Shown: piece after piece, positions 8,132 through 16,594 of the stretch
How the letters are laid out: each line of letters starts with the position of its first letter
Numbering within the stretch: the first letter of the stretch is position 1
From: an uncultured Bacilli bacterium
GTDB taxonomy: Bacteria > Bacillota_I > Bacilli_A > RF39 > UBA660
Direction of reading: 5' to 3'
Length of the DNA stretch: 17,914 bases
Assembly (NCBI GenBank): GCA_947625425.1
Contig: CANQOH010000026.1
Location: forward strand, 1-17,914
Translations under genes and position numbers: made by a program
The notes under the pieces: model-generated
Told to the model about the DNA's origin: nothing
The model's input: the letters and a program-made list of their open reading frames with translations, nothing else
Database searches by the model: none

Positions 8132-9566
8132 ACATTAATAATGCAACTGCTAAGATGATAAATACTACGATGATGAATGATAAGACAAATTTCCAAATAT
8201 ATTGTAACCATTTAACATAAGGTATATCAGCATAAGTTAAAGCAGTTAATAATAAGAAACTTGTTGGAACAAAGACAGCAGCAATAGCAGCACCTAAATG
8301 CCAAATAAGAGTTGCTGAAGCAATGTCATCCATATATGTTATAGCTAGATATAAACCAAAGGCATTACCAAATGTAGAGTAATCAACACAGAAGGTAAAG
8401 GCTATCATAGCAATAAAGGTTAAAGCAAAGATATTAAATGCTCCTTCACCAAATAAAGCATTAATAAAGGTAATAGGCCAATAATAACGACCAATCATTA
8501 TAACTATAACAAAAGCAAAGCCATAAATAAATGCTACTTTAGACATCTTTTTAAGACCTAAGCCAAAGTTTCTGATTAAGTTATCTAAAGACATTTTACT
8601 AGTTAAAGCAAAGATTATAGTCATAACTAGGAAAACAAAAACAGCATAAACTAGTTCAGTATTTTCACCAAATCCTTGGAGAGTTGCGCCTAAGATTGTA
8701 GAGAAAATTGGTACACCATCTATTGAGGCAAAATTCTTAAATTGATTTTGTAGTTCAGAGAAGAATGTAATATTAAAGCTTTCTTTCCAATCAATATAAG
8801 CTAAGCAGGTAATTATAACTGTTATTACGAATAAGACAATATAAGGCCATACTTTAACTTTCTTTCTCTTAGTTAATTTACTTTCATCTAGTTCTTCTGG
8901 ACAGAACAAATCATATTTACCACCATCTGCTGATTTTTTAAATTTATTCATATAAAGAATAGCAAATAGGTTAAATAAAATATAAGCAGCAACAAAGATA
9001 ACAATCCTTAGAGGAAGATCTAGTGGTACTGGTGTTGGAAAATTATCTAAGATGCTATTTAAACTATCCATACCAAATGTACCAACAGTTTGACCTATGT
9101 TACCAATAAATAGGCCACCAAAAGCGGCACTTATAGCGGTTAGTTTTTTACAACCATTACGCAAGAAGACTGACATAATAAATGGAATTATACAGAATAA
9201 GATTAGTATTTGACTACTTATGGAAGTATAAATACCCATTAATAAGGTCGTAACTAACATAGCTATAGCTTCTTTGCCTTTGATTAATTCAGCTGTTTTA
9301 TCGACTATCTTACGATAGGCTTTTGTTTGAGTTAAAATGCCATAACAACCACCAATAGCTAGAAGATATGAAACATTTATCATAACTGCTTGATTAGTAA
9401 AGGTAAAGAATATAGCATAAATAATATCAAAAATACCTGCTCTTAATTTACCTTGGTCAGTAAAGACACCAGAACTATAGTATCCTCCAGATACAAACCA
9501 AGATAAAACAGCAATGAATAGAATTGCTATACAAACAATAATTATCTTATCACTTTTTTTCTTCAT
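8130..9566 (-). CDS. Multi-pass permease, DcuC/YfcC-like (ion transporter superfamily)
   Basis: A 478-residue very hydrophobic inner-membrane protein with roughly 11-13 predicted membrane segments. The N-terminus (first membrane helix, then WFVSGGYYSSG) resembles the start of DcuC/YfcC-family carriers, where a helix is followed by a W-x-x-P/S-G-G turn. Other features fit ion-transporter-superfamily proteins: re-entrant-looking Gly-rich stretches (GGLFIGNIGQTVGTFG around 150-165), a charged cytoplasmic loop in the middle (about 205-235, FKKSADGGK...KLTKRKKVKVW), and two similar hydrophobic halves. The substrate is not readable; dicarboxylates, amino acids or peptides are transported by relatives. 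SD GGGAGG lies before the ATG, and a promoter and terminator make this a single-gene unit between lysS and the Clp N-domain gene. Transporter identity is firm, the family moderately so. Confidence 0.65.
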   Translation of the reverse strand: MKKKSDKIIIVCIAILFIAVLSWFVSGGYYSSGVFTDQGKLRAGIFDIIYAIFFTFTNQAVMINVSYLLAIGGCYGILTQTKAYRKIVDKTAELIKGKEAIAMLVTTLLMGIYTSISSQILILFCIIPFIMSVFLRNGCKKLTAISAAFGGLFIGNIGQTVGTFGMDSLNSILDNFPTPVPLDLPLRIVIFVAAYILFNLFAILYMNKFKKSADGGKYDLFCPEELDESKLTKRKKVKVWPYIVLFVITVIITCLAYIDWKESFNITFFSELQNQFKNFASIDGVPIFSTILGATLQGFGENTELVYAVFVFLVMTIIFALTSKMSLDNLIRNFGLGLKKMSKVAFIYGFAFVIVIMIGRYYWPITFINALFGEGAFNIFALTFIAMIAFTFCVDYSTFGNAFGLYLAITYMDDIASATLIWHLGAAIAAVFVPTSFLLLTALTYADIPYVKWLQYIWKFVLSFIIVVFIILAVALLM

Positions 9567-9588
9567 AATCGAAACCTCCCATAAAAAA

Positions 9589-9617
9589 ATTATATCACAA
9601 AATCATTAAGTAATTAA
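9589..9617 (-). promoter_or_regulatory. Promoter of the permease gene
   Basis: Minus-strand TATAAT at 9589-9594 with extended TG (TGATATAAT); a weak -35 TTAATT at 9612-9617 lies 17 bases upstream. It starts directly after the lysS terminator hairpin. Confidence 0.5.
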
Positions 9618-9646
9618 AAAAAGATAAAGATTACTCTTTATCTTTT
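9612..9646 (-). terminator. Terminator of lysS
   Basis: A 12-bp perfect stem (9619-9630 with 9635-9646), loop TTAC, followed on minus by a run of seven U. The lysS stop codon (9631-9633) forms the loop. Confidence 0.85.
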
Positions 9647-11127
9647 GATCTATCTTTCATAGTTGGGAATAATAGAACATCTCTAATTGATTCTTGTTCT
9701 AAGAATAACATACATAATCTATCTATTCCATAACCAATTCCACCTGCTGGTGGCATTCCATATTCTAGAGCTTCAACGAAATCCATATCGATATCGTTAG
9801 CTTCTTCATTACCTAAATCTTTTTCTTTTAATTGTTCTTCGAATCTTTCTAATTGATCAATAGGATCATTTAATTCGGTATAAGCATTAGCAAATTCTTT
9901 GCCAGCAATAAATAATTCGAAACGATCAACAAATCTTGGATCTTCAGGATTTTTCTTAGTTAATGGACTTATTTCGACTGGATGACCATATAAGAATGTA
10001 GGTTGAATTAATGTTTCTTCAACATATTTTTCAAAGAATAAATTAATGATATGACCTACTGTATGTTCATGTTCTTGAACTTCAATATGATGATCTTCAG
10101 CTAATTTTAAAGCTTCTTCAACAGTCATTTCTTTTTTGAAATCAATACCAGTTTGTTCTTTTATAGCATCGACCATACTTATTCTCTTCCATGGTCCTTC
10201 TAGATTTATATCATAACCACTAAATTGATAGTTCATTTTACCAATGACATCTCGAGCGATAGTTTGATACATATTTTCTGTTAAATCCATCATACCTTCT
10301 AGGTCACTATAAGCTAAGTAAGCTTCCATTAAAGTAAATTCTGGATTATGTTTTGGATCCATTCCTTCATTTCTGAATACTCTTCCGATTTCATAAACAG
10401 CTTCCATACCACCAACTAATAATCTCTTTAATGGTAATTCTAGAGCGATACGTAAGTACATATCTAGGTCTTGTGTATTGTGATGAGTTATAAATGGACG
10501 AGCACTAGCTCCAGTTAATAATGTAGAAAGAATAGGAGTTTCTACTTCAGTAAAACCTTGATTATCCATAAAGTTTTGGATACATCTAATTATTTTAGGC
10601 CTTAAGAAAGCAACTCTTTTAGAATCATCATTCATGATTAAATCAACATAACGTCTTCTATATCTTTCTTCGATATCTGTTAAACCATGGAATTTTTCTG
10701 GTAATGGTTTTAAAGCTTTAACTAAATGAGTATATTCTAAACATTTTATTGTTAACTCACCAGTCTTGGTCTTCATTACTTTACCATGAACACCGACGAT
10801 ATCACCGATATCAGCACTTTTAAATAAATTGTATGAATCTTCACCTACATCATTAATTGAAATGTATATTTGGATAGAACCGGTTTTATCTTTTATAGTA
10901 AAGAATGATGCTTTACCCATTTTTCTAATGAACATTATTCTTCCTGCTACTGTTGCTGTATCTTCCATATTTTCAAAAGCATCGTGTTCAACATCAGCAT
11001 ATTTTTCTTTTAGTTCACTAGCAAAAGCATCCCTTTCAAATCTATGACCATATGGGTCAAGACCAAGCTCTTTTAATTTTTCAGCTTTTTCTCTTCTTAC
11101 TAATTCTTGTTCTGTAAATTCACGCAT
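9631..11127 (-). CDS. lysS: Lysyl-tRNA synthetase, class II
   Basis: Charges tRNA-Lys with lysine in the cytoplasm. The 498 residues have the normal bacterial LysRS length and order: an N-terminal helix, an anticodon-binding OB-fold (about 55-145, [22 protein letters not shown]), then the class II core with [10 protein letters not shown] (motif 1 side), TEVETPIL, the motif 2 block around [20 protein letters not shown], and motif 3 [14 protein letters not shown] near the end. [17 protein letters not shown] matches the family except that a Tyr is more usual at the Pro position. SD AGGAGTG precedes the ATG. A promoter whose -35 overlaps the end of the upstream gene drives it, and its terminator hairpin contains the stop codon. 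No T-box leader fits in the short upstream gap. All class II motifs are intact, so it should be active. Confidence 0.98.
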   Translation of the reverse strand: MREFTEQELVRREKAEKLKELGLDPYGHRFERDAFASELKEKYADVEHDAFENMEDTATVAGRIMFIRKMGKASFFTIKDKTGSIQIYISINDVGEDSYNLFKSADIGDIVGVHGKVMKTKTGELTIKCLEYTHLVKALKPLPEKFHGLTDIEERYRRRYVDLIMNDDSKRVAFLRPKIIRCIQNFMDNQGFTEVETPILSTLLTGASARPFITHHNTQDLDMYLRIALELPLKRLLVGGMEAVYEIGRVFRNEGMDPKHNPEFTLMEAYLAYSDLEGMMDLTENMYQTIARDVIGKMNYQFSGYDINLEGPWKRISMVDAIKEQTGIDFKKEMTVEEALKLAEDHHIEVQEHEHTVGHIINLFFEKYVEETLIQPTFLYGHPVEISPLTKKNPEDPRFVDRFELFIAGKEFANAYTELNDPIDQLERFEEQLKEKDLGNEEANDIDMDFVEALEYGMPPAGGIGYGIDRLCMLFLEQESIRDVLLFPTMKDRSKDKE

Positions 11128-11155
11128 AGTTTCACTCCTCTTTTTTTATTATTTA

Positions 11156-11183
11156 AGTATAACATGTTTTCTTAAAAAATCAA
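11156..11183 (-). promoter_or_regulatory. lysS promoter
   Basis: Minus-strand -35 TTGATT (11178-11183), 16-base spacer, -10 TATACT (11156-11161) with an extended TG. The -35 overlaps the TGA stop of the upstream paralogue gene, so lysS can be transcribed independently; no terminator separates them, so read-through is also possible. Confidence 0.6.
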
Positions 11184-12151
11184 TGTTCTTCAGGCACTTC
11201 TTCGACTTCTTCTGGGACTAGTTGCATTCTTAAGCATTTACGGTTATCTTCACTATGTTCTAGTTCAATAATTTCGCTTATTAATGATTGTAATTCTCTA
11301 ACAACAGGAATATTACCATTATAAAAATCTAAGTATGCTGGTGGAATATTTGTTTCAAAGCCATAGCTTTTAATTATCTCATCTAAGTCCTCAGGAGTTA
11401 TTTGTCTTGAGAATGGCCAGAAGTCAGCATAATTACCATCTTTATTAACAAATAAAGTTTTAACATAACGAACTACTCGATCAGTCTTTTGTAAATTATA
11501 AGCACCATTTAAAATTACATTCATTAAACCATAATCTTTAATAGCTGAGATTGTATAACCTAGTTCATCTTGATTAAATTCATATTTAGTATAGTATTTA
11601 GAAATACGTGGAAGAATTCCTTGTTTATCAGCACCTTTTTTACTATATTGTTCATCAATAGCTATAACATCTTTTTTCTTAGTATGAAAGTCATATATAT
11701 GAGGTTGACCATCAACTAAACGATACATTTGTTGATATCTTATATCGCACATAGTATCATTATCTGGATTATATTGAACATAATAGACATAGCCATCATA
11801 GCCATCTGAATCTTCTCTTGTAAATTGTTTAGCTCCTATTGTATGTTCTTTTTTAGATTCATCTATCATATATGTTATTCCTTCATCACTATAATAGAAG
11901 CGATTAGGACCTAATTTAATCATGCCAAGACTTTTATCTTCTTTTAATTGAAAAGGAATTATTTCGTAGTTATTATAAGAACTCTTGATATATAGACAAT
12001 TATAATGATCACAAACAATAAAACTAAGATCTTTATCGTCTAGAACAGCATAGATTATTAATTCTTTTTCACCAAAGTATTCATAAACATGACCCATTAT
12101 ATTAGGTATTTTATCTATTACTTCATCTGTACATCTAATTATTTTCGCCAT
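11180..12151 (-). CDS. Conserved hypothetical protein, second of a tandem paralogous pair
   Basis: Not recognised. The protein is 323 residues from the chosen start and soluble (no signal peptide or membrane segment). It is clearly related to the preceding gene's product: shared GY(D/N)G...YVQYNP (here 118-129), YQQ (139-141) and YDFHT (153-157) occur at almost the same positions, and later FPFS/FWPFS, a YGFET-IP segment and a D-Y/F-N/H block also align. The C-terminus is acidic (PEEVEEVPEEH). The gene overlaps the upstream coding region. The ATG at 12151 is chosen because it aligns with the partner's start and has GGAG upstream (spacing about 12); the alternative ATG at 12169 has no SD. It is probably translationally coupled to its partner. 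The N-terminal third is the most divergent part. Confidence 0.75.
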   Translation of the reverse strand: MAKIIRCTDEVIDKIPNIMGHVYEYFGEKELIIYAVLDDKDLSFIVCDHYNCLYIKSSYNNYEIIPFQLKEDKSLGMIKLGPNRFYYSDEGITYMIDESKKEHTIGAKQFTREDSDGYDGYVYYVQYNPDNDTMCDIRYQQMYRLVDGQPHIYDFHTKKKDVIAIDEQYSKKGADKQGILPRISKYYTKYEFNQDELGYTISAIKDYGLMNVILNGAYNLQKTDRVVRYVKTLFVNKDGNYADFWPFSRQITPEDLDEIIKSYGFETNIPPAYLDFYNGNIPVVRELQSLISEIIELEHSEDNRKCLRMQLVPEEVEEVPEEH

Positions 12152-13112
12152 CTCGTATTTCGTCTCCATTCATTGTGTATTTTAAAACTACTGGTTGTCC
12201 ATCTGTGTAGTCTTTAGTTTCTTCGACTTCTTTCATTAAATCAGCTAGTTCTTGATATTTTTTTACTTCTGGTAATTCATGATTATGATAATCCATTAGA
12301 ATTCTAGGTATAGATGTATTAAAACCTAAAGATTCTAAATAAGTATTTATTTCTTCAATTTTATATTGACTACAGAATGGGAATAAAGATATAGCGTGAT
12401 AGTTTTTGGTAATAAAAAGTTCAGGATAATATCTAGTTATGTCCATACTTCCTTGTAGACTAACAACATCTTGACCAATAGTAGCTCCAATGCCAAAGTC
12501 TTTCATAGTAGCTAAAGTATAATATGTTGGTTCATCACGATAATCAAAAGTTCTTTTTATATAAGTATGAGAACAAAATGGTAATTTAATGCCTTTGTCT
12601 CTTAATAAAACATGTTTTTCAATTTTTATTTGAAATGGTACTCTGGTATGAAAATCATATATTCTATTTTGATTAGGATAGATATTTTGTTGATACATAA
12701 TTATAGAACGCATGTCATTATTGGGATTATATTGAACATAACTAATTAAGCCATTATAACCTTCATCATCTGGACCATTTGGTCTTGCAAAAAAATCTAA
12801 GCATTCAGTTAAATTATCATCACGTCTTTGGAAGACTTTACGATTATCTTGAGAATGCATTTCATAATCATCAAATGCTATATCTGCTACTTGGTAATCA
12901 TCATCAATAGTAAACATTTGATAGCCGACAACTTTATCTTCTAGTTCAAAGATAGTAAATAAGTTTTCAACACGATGAAGAATCTTTTCTTCGCCATCTA
13001 TTTCAATTTTATAATATACACCATTAATGCTATGAAATAATTCATAACAAGCTTGAAAGATAGGTTGATATTTTTGAACATCTTCAGATGTTAATTCACC
13101 AATTGTTATCAT
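12135..13112 (-). CDS. Conserved hypothetical protein, first of a tandem paralogous pair
   Basis: Not recognised. The protein has 325 residues, is soluble and acidic, and lacks a signal peptide. Conserved blocks shared with the next gene: EGYNGLISYVQYNP (117-130), YQQ (140-142), IYDFHT (151-156), a KDFG/KDYG segment, LFPFCSQ, and a SLGFNTSIP block near the C-terminus. The N-terminal half (residues 30-80, GEEKILHRVENLFTIFELEDKVVGYQMFTI) has alternating beta-strand character, loosely like a GNAT or receiver-type alpha/beta fold, but no catalytic motif is evident. The start is the ATG preceded by GGTGA at 5 bases; an upstream in-frame TTG at 13124 would lie before that SD. A consensus promoter (TTGTCT, 17, TATAAT) sits just upstream. 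Function cannot be assigned. Confidence 0.75.
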   Translation of the reverse strand: MITIGELTSEDVQKYQPIFQACYELFHSINGVYYKIEIDGEEKILHRVENLFTIFELEDKVVGYQMFTIDDDYQVADIAFDDYEMHSQDNRKVFQRRDDNLTECLDFFARPNGPDDEGYNGLISYVQYNPNNDMRSIIMYQQNIYPNQNRIYDFHTRVPFQIKIEKHVLLRDKGIKLPFCSHTYIKRTFDYRDEPTYYTLATMKDFGIGATIGQDVVSLQGSMDITRYYPELFITKNYHAISLFPFCSQYKIEEINTYLESLGFNTSIPRILMDYHNHELPEVKKYQELADLMKEVEETKDYTDGQPVVLKYTMNGDEIRDGENN

Positions 13113-13136
13113 ATTTTTCACCAACTTTTAGCGTTT

Positions 13137-13165
13137 ATTATAACTTTTTTTATATATTAAGACAA
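13137..13165 (-). promoter_or_regulatory. Promoter of the paralogous gene pair
   Basis: Minus-strand -35 TTGTCT (13160-13165), 17-base spacer, perfect -10 TATAAT (13137-13142). It lies right after the typA terminator stem and about 25 bases ahead of the ATG. Confidence 0.65.
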
Positions 13166-13197
13166 TAGAAAACAGAAAATATTTCTATTTTCTGTTT
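13161..13197 (-). terminator. Terminator of typA
   Basis: A 12-bp perfect stem (13170-13181 with 13186-13197) with a 4-base loop; the minus transcript continues UUUUCUAUUG, a moderate U-tract. The typA stop (13185-13187) is at the loop/arm junction. The tract overlaps the -35 of the next promoter. Confidence 0.7.
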
Positions 13198-14996
13198 AAT
13201 CTAAATCTTTCATCTGGATCTAGGACTTTTTTTCTTAATCTAATAGCACTTGGTGTTACTTCAACATATTCATCATCAGCAATGAATTCTAAAGCTTCTT
13301 CTAAAGTAAAGGTTTTAGGTCTAATTAAAGCAATAGCTTCATCACTACCAGAGGCTCTGGTATTAGTAAGTTGTTTATTTTTACAAGGATTAACATTTAA
13401 GTCGTTATCACGATTGTTAATACCAACGATCATACCAACATATACTTCTTCAGCAGGCCCAACGATTAATGTGCCTCTATCTTGTAAGTTAAATAGAGAG
13501 AAACCTAATGTCTTACCATTTTCCATTGAAACTAGAACACCATTTTTACGACCATTTATTTCACCAACATAAGGTTTATATTCATCAAAGCTACGAATCA
13601 TAACACCTTCACCTTTAGTATTAGTAATGAAAGCACTACGATAACCAATTAAGCCACGAGTTGGAGCACTAAATTCTAGATGAACATAATCATTTTCATC
13701 ATTATTAACAACTTCTAAAGTAGCTTTTCTTTCTTGTAAATCATTAATTATCGTACCTGAATATTCAGATGGACAGTTAACAATAACTTTTTCAAATGGT
13801 TCACATTTATGACCATCTATTTCTTTATATAATACTTCTGGTTTTGAAACACTTAGTTCATAACCTTCACGACGCATATTTTCTAGTAAGATAGATAAGT
13901 GTAATTCACCACGACCTGATACTTTATAACCATCAGAATCTGGTAATTCTTCTACTTCTAAACCAACGTTAGTTTCTAGTTCTTTATCTAGTCTTTCTTT
14001 AATATGACGATTAGTTAAGAATTTACTAGCTTTATCTTTACCAGCAAATGGACTTGAGTTAACTAAGAAATCCATACTTAAAGTTGGTTTTTCAATAACT
14101 ATTGGTTCCATAGGATCAATATGGTCTTTATCACAAACTGTATCACCAATAGAAATATCTGGACATCCAGCGAATGTTACGATATCCCCATAGAAAGCTT
14201 CATCTTTTTCAACTCTTTTAATTCCTTCTTCAACAAATAATTTAGATATTCTAAATGATGAGATAGAACCATCGTTACGAGCTAAAGCAACAGTCTGTCC
14301 ATTTTTTATTTTACCTCTTGTTACACGACCGATTCCTAGACGACCAATGAATGAATCATAATCTAGAGAACTTACCTGTAATTGTAATGGATCATTTTCA
14401 TTTCCTTCATATGGTTTGCATTGTTTTAAAACAACATCTAGTAACGGAGAGATATCTGTTCCTTGTTCATCTAAAGACAACTCTGCAATACCTTCTCTGG
14501 CTGTACCATAGACAATTGGAAAATCTAATTGCTCATCAGTAGCATTTAACTCCATAAATAGATCAAATGTCATATCAACAACAGCTTGTGGACGAGCATC
14601 TTTTTTATCTATTTTATTAATAAATAGTATTGGTCTTAAGTTCTGTTCTAAAGCTTTCTTTAAAACAAATCTTGTTTGAGGCATTGGTCCTTCAGCTGCA
14701 TCAACAAGTAAGATAACTGTATCAACTGTTTTCATGATACGTTCTACTTCTGATGAGAAATCAGCATGTCCTGGTGTATCGACAATATTAATCTTATAAT
14801 CTTTATATCTAATAGCACAGTTTTTAGAATAGATAGTAATACCTCTTTCTCTTTCAATATCATTACTATCCATAACACAGTCGACTACTTCTTCATTTTC
14901 TCTAAAAACACCATTTTGGTTAAGTAAAGCATCAACTAGTGTACTTTTACCAGCATCAACGTGTGCCACTACCGCTATATTAATAATTTTATCCAT
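13185..14996 (-). CDS. typA: Ribosome-associated GTPase TypA/BipA
   Basis: Translational GTPase that binds the 70S ribosome and helps large-subunit assembly, mainly at low temperature or under stress. The 603 residues match the family length. The G-domain shows AHVDAGKST (11-19, P-loop), the switch I block ERERGITI (48-55), DTPGHADF (73-80) and NKID (127-130). It is followed by an EF-Tu-like domain 2 ([17 protein letters not shown]), then EF-G-like domains ([32 protein letters not shown]) and the BipA-specific C-terminal domain with [28 protein letters not shown] precedes the ATG. The promoter is at 15033-15061, and a terminator hairpin contains the stop codon. LepA and EF-G are excluded by the BipA C-terminal block. 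All nucleotide-binding motifs are intact. Confidence 0.98.
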   Translation of the reverse strand: MDKIINIAVVAHVDAGKSTLVDALLNQNGVFRENEEVVDCVMDSNDIERERGITIYSKNCAIRYKDYKINIVDTPGHADFSSEVERIMKTVDTVILLVDAAEGPMPQTRFVLKKALEQNLRPILFINKIDKKDARPQAVVDMTFDLFMELNATDEQLDFPIVYGTAREGIAELSLDEQGTDISPLLDVVLKQCKPYEGNENDPLQLQVSSLDYDSFIGRLGIGRVTRGKIKNGQTVALARNDGSISSFRISKLFVEEGIKRVEKDEAFYGDIVTFAGCPDISIGDTVCDKDHIDPMEPIVIEKPTLSMDFLVNSSPFAGKDKASKFLTNRHIKERLDKELETNVGLEVEELPDSDGYKVSGRGELHLSILLENMRREGYELSVSKPEVLYKEIDGHKCEPFEKVIVNCPSEYSGTIINDLQERKATLEVVNNDENDYVHLEFSAPTRGLIGYRSAFITNTKGEGVMIRSFDEYKPYVGEINGRKNGVLVSMENGKTLGFSLFNLQDRGTLIVGPAEEVYVGMIVGINNRDNDLNVNPCKNKQLTNTRASGSDEAIALIRPKTFTLEEALEFIADDEYVEVTPSAIRLRKKVLDPDERFRLNRK

Positions 14997-15032
14997 ATAA
15001 CTTCCCCACTTCTTTTACAAAATCCAAGGAAA

Positions 15033-15061
15033 ACAATACCACATTTTTGGGTAAAAGACAA
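15033..15061 (-). promoter_or_regulatory. typA promoter
   Basis: Minus-strand -35 TTGTCT (15056-15061), 17-base spacer, -10 TATTGT (15033-15038) with extended TG (TGGTATTGT). The leader is about 30 bases and ends in a good SD. Confidence 0.6.
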
Positions 15062-15145
15062 GTTTATTTATGGATTATTGGGATTATTTAACACTTAATT
15101 TCATTTTATATAATATTATTGTAAAATTTTTTCTAAAATTAGTGA

Positions 15146-15192
15146 GTTATCGACCAATTTTTGATATTTTATATGTAAAATTGGTCGATAAC
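15146..15192. repeat. 47-bp palindromic repeat, left copy
   Basis: A perfect 16-bp inverted repeat: GTTATCGACCAATTTT (15146-15161) and AAAATTGGTCGATAAC (15177-15192) around a 15-base AT-rich centre ending TTTATATGT. A second copy lies at 16506-16552, 1360 bp away in the same orientation. Similarity between the copies extends to 15218 on the ATPase-terminator side (18 identical bases at 15201-15218). The two copies bracket the ATPase gene. It is too few copies for CRISPR; it could be a recombination site, an operator or an accessory terminator. Confidence 0.9.
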
Positions 15193-15204
15193 CGCTATTT
15201 TTTC

Positions 15205-15239
15205 ATATAAAAAGAAGAAATATTTTATAAATCTTCTTT
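15205..15239 (-). terminator. Terminator of the ATPase gene
   Basis: An 8-bp stem (15211-15218 with 15232-15239), 13-base loop containing the stop codon (15225-15227), then CUUUUUAUAUG on minus. Weaker than its equivalent after pheT, with which it shares the outer arm and U-tract. Confidence 0.6.
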
Positions 15240-16460
15240 GTTATAAATAAAATCAACTATATTAATATTTTTTATACCGTCAATATTTTTTTGCAGAATT
15301 AAATCTAATACGAATAAGTATCGAGGGTATAAATCTTTAATTTCATAAAATGGTTTATATTCTCTTTTAGCTGTTTCATTATCATCGATATTTTTTGAAA
15401 TTTGAAGATAGAAGTATTCGTCTGTGCCACGACGAGCGATGAAATCACATTCTAAGTTACCTATCTTACCAACACTTAAACTATAATCTTTACTTTTTAG
15501 GTATGAATATAATGTATTTTCAAGAACTGGTCCGTAGTTTATTCGATTATCAGTATTAAGAGCAAAGTAAATGCTTAAATCAGCTAGGTAATACTTCTTT
15601 TCACCATCTAAAACTTTTTTAGATTTTATATCAAATAAGTCGCAGGCATATAGTACTTTAGCATTTTCTAAAACTTCAATGTAGTTTTTTATTGTTCTAC
15701 GATCAACATTTATTTTCTGATCTTTGTTTAAATAATCATATATACTACCAATTGAAATTATAGAACCGAAATTATTAATAACAAATTTTTGAATAACTTC
15801 AAATAGTTCTTGATCTTTTATTTTTTTATGAGGTTTAATGTCTTTATCAAAAATCTGGTTAATGACACTTTGAGTATATAATAATTTATCTTCATATCGT
15901 TCATAGTTTAATGACCCTGGAAAACCACCATTTCTTATGAATTCTTCAAATTCATTATATATATTAGGATTAATATTTTGGCCTAAGAATTTTTTCATAT
16001 CAACATATTCATAGAAGTTAAGTGGTAACATTTCTACTTCAATATATCGACCTGTAAGTTTAGTAATTAATTCACCTGATAGTAAATATGAATTTGATCC
16101 GGTTAAAAAGATCGAATAATCTCCTTCTTCTCTATAGGCATTAATAATCGGTTCAAAGCCTGTAACATTTTGAACTTCATCGATAAATAGATATTTAAAT
16201 TCATTATTGTTTTTAACAAGAGAATCAATAGTTTTTTCTAATTGCTCGGGTGTTTTAATACTTTTGTATTCTTTTTTATCTAACTCAATGTATATTATAT
16301 TTTTCTCATCTATGCCTTGTTCCTTTAATTCTTCAATTATACTTTTTAGTAAAAATGATTTACCACATCTACGTATTCCAGTAATAACTTTAATCATTGA
16401 ATCATTATAAAAACCTCTTAATTTATTTAGATAACCTTCCCTTTTATATATTTTTTCCAT
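15225..16460 (-). CDS. ATP-binding protein with AAA_14 ATPase and DUF4143 domains
   Basis: Predicted P-loop ATPase of a family common in multiple copies in gut bacteria and archaea, with no settled biochemical role. From the chosen start it is 411 residues, the usual length. Visible are Walker A GIRRCGKS (28-35), Walker B LFIDEVQ (91-97), the sensor-type TGSNSYLL (120-127), the family block LTGRYIEVEMLPLNFYEY (135-152), a winged-helix-like middle (FGSIISIGSIYDYLN) and a C-terminal DUF4143 nuclease-fold-like domain (GNLECDFIARRGTDEYFYLQ). The C-terminal site has Q-x-S rather than E-x-K, so nuclease activity is doubtful. The start is the ATG after GGTGATAAC; a longer frame from 16517 would run through the promoter and toward the palindrome. 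The gene has its own promoter and terminator and is bounded by two palindromic repeats, which suggests a cassette-like insertion between pheT and typA. Confidence 0.9.
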   Translation of the reverse strand: MEKIYKREGYLNKLRGFYNDSMIKVITGIRRCGKSFLLKSIIEELKEQGIDEKNIIYIELDKKEYKSIKTPEQLEKTIDSLVKNNNEFKYLFIDEVQNVTGFEPIINAYREEGDYSIFLTGSNSYLLSGELITKLTGRYIEVEMLPLNFYEYVDMKKFLGQNINPNIYNEFEEFIRNGGFPGSLNYERYEDKLLYTQSVINQIFDKDIKPHKKIKDQELFEVIQKFVINNFGSIISIGSIYDYLNKDQKINVDRRTIKNYIEVLENAKVLYACDLFDIKSKKVLDGEKKYYLADLSIYFALNTDNRINYGPVLENTLYSYLKSKDYSLSVGKIGNLECDFIARRGTDEYFYLQISKNIDDNETAKREYKPFYEIKDLYPRYLFVLDLILQKNIDGIKNINIVDFIYNKEDL

Positions 16461-16476
16461 GTTATCACCTATTAAA

Positions 16477-16505
16477 ATTATATTATTTTTTGTTAAAAAA
16501 AGCAA
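16477..16505 (-). promoter_or_regulatory. Promoter of the ATPase gene
   Basis: Minus-strand perfect -10 TATAAT (16477-16482), 17-base spacer, -35 TTGCTT (16500-16505). The -35 abuts the outer edge of the right palindrome, whose flanking pair is base 16505. Confidence 0.6.
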
Positions 16506-16552
16506 GTTATCGACCACTTTTTAATGCTTTATATGTAAAATTGGTCGATAAC
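16506..16552. repeat. 47-bp palindromic repeat, right copy
   Basis: Arms 16506-16521 and 16537-16552 form a 16-bp inverted repeat with one C/T mismatch at 16517; the right arm is identical to that of the left copy, and the centre shares TTTATATGT. One extra pair (16505/16553) extends it. It lies between the pheT terminator and the ATPase promoter. On minus the stem is followed by TTGC and seven T, so it might also act as a back-up terminator for pheT. Confidence 0.9.
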
Positions 16553-16564
16553 TATACTATTTCA

Positions 16565-16594
16565 TATAAAAAGAAGAGTGTTTTAAACTCTTCT
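16565..16594 (-). terminator. Terminator of pheT
   Basis: An 8-bp stem (16572-16579 with 16587-16594), 7-base loop, followed on minus by UUUUUAUAUG. The pheT stop (16593-16595) begins within the arm. Confidence 0.8.

Noticed and set aside
9631..11183. T-box or other leader controlling lysS or cysS
   Set aside because: The gaps before lysS (about 50 bases) and cysS (about 65 bases) are too short and lack a T-box sequence.
15146..16552. CRISPR array
   Set aside because: Only two repeat copies, 1360 bp apart with a gene between them; no regular spacers and no cas genes.
15146..16552. Insertion sequence
   Set aside because: The bracketed gene encodes an AAA_14/DUF4143 ATPase, not a transposase; the repeats are direct copies of a palindrome rather than inverted terminal repeats, and no short target duplication is evident.
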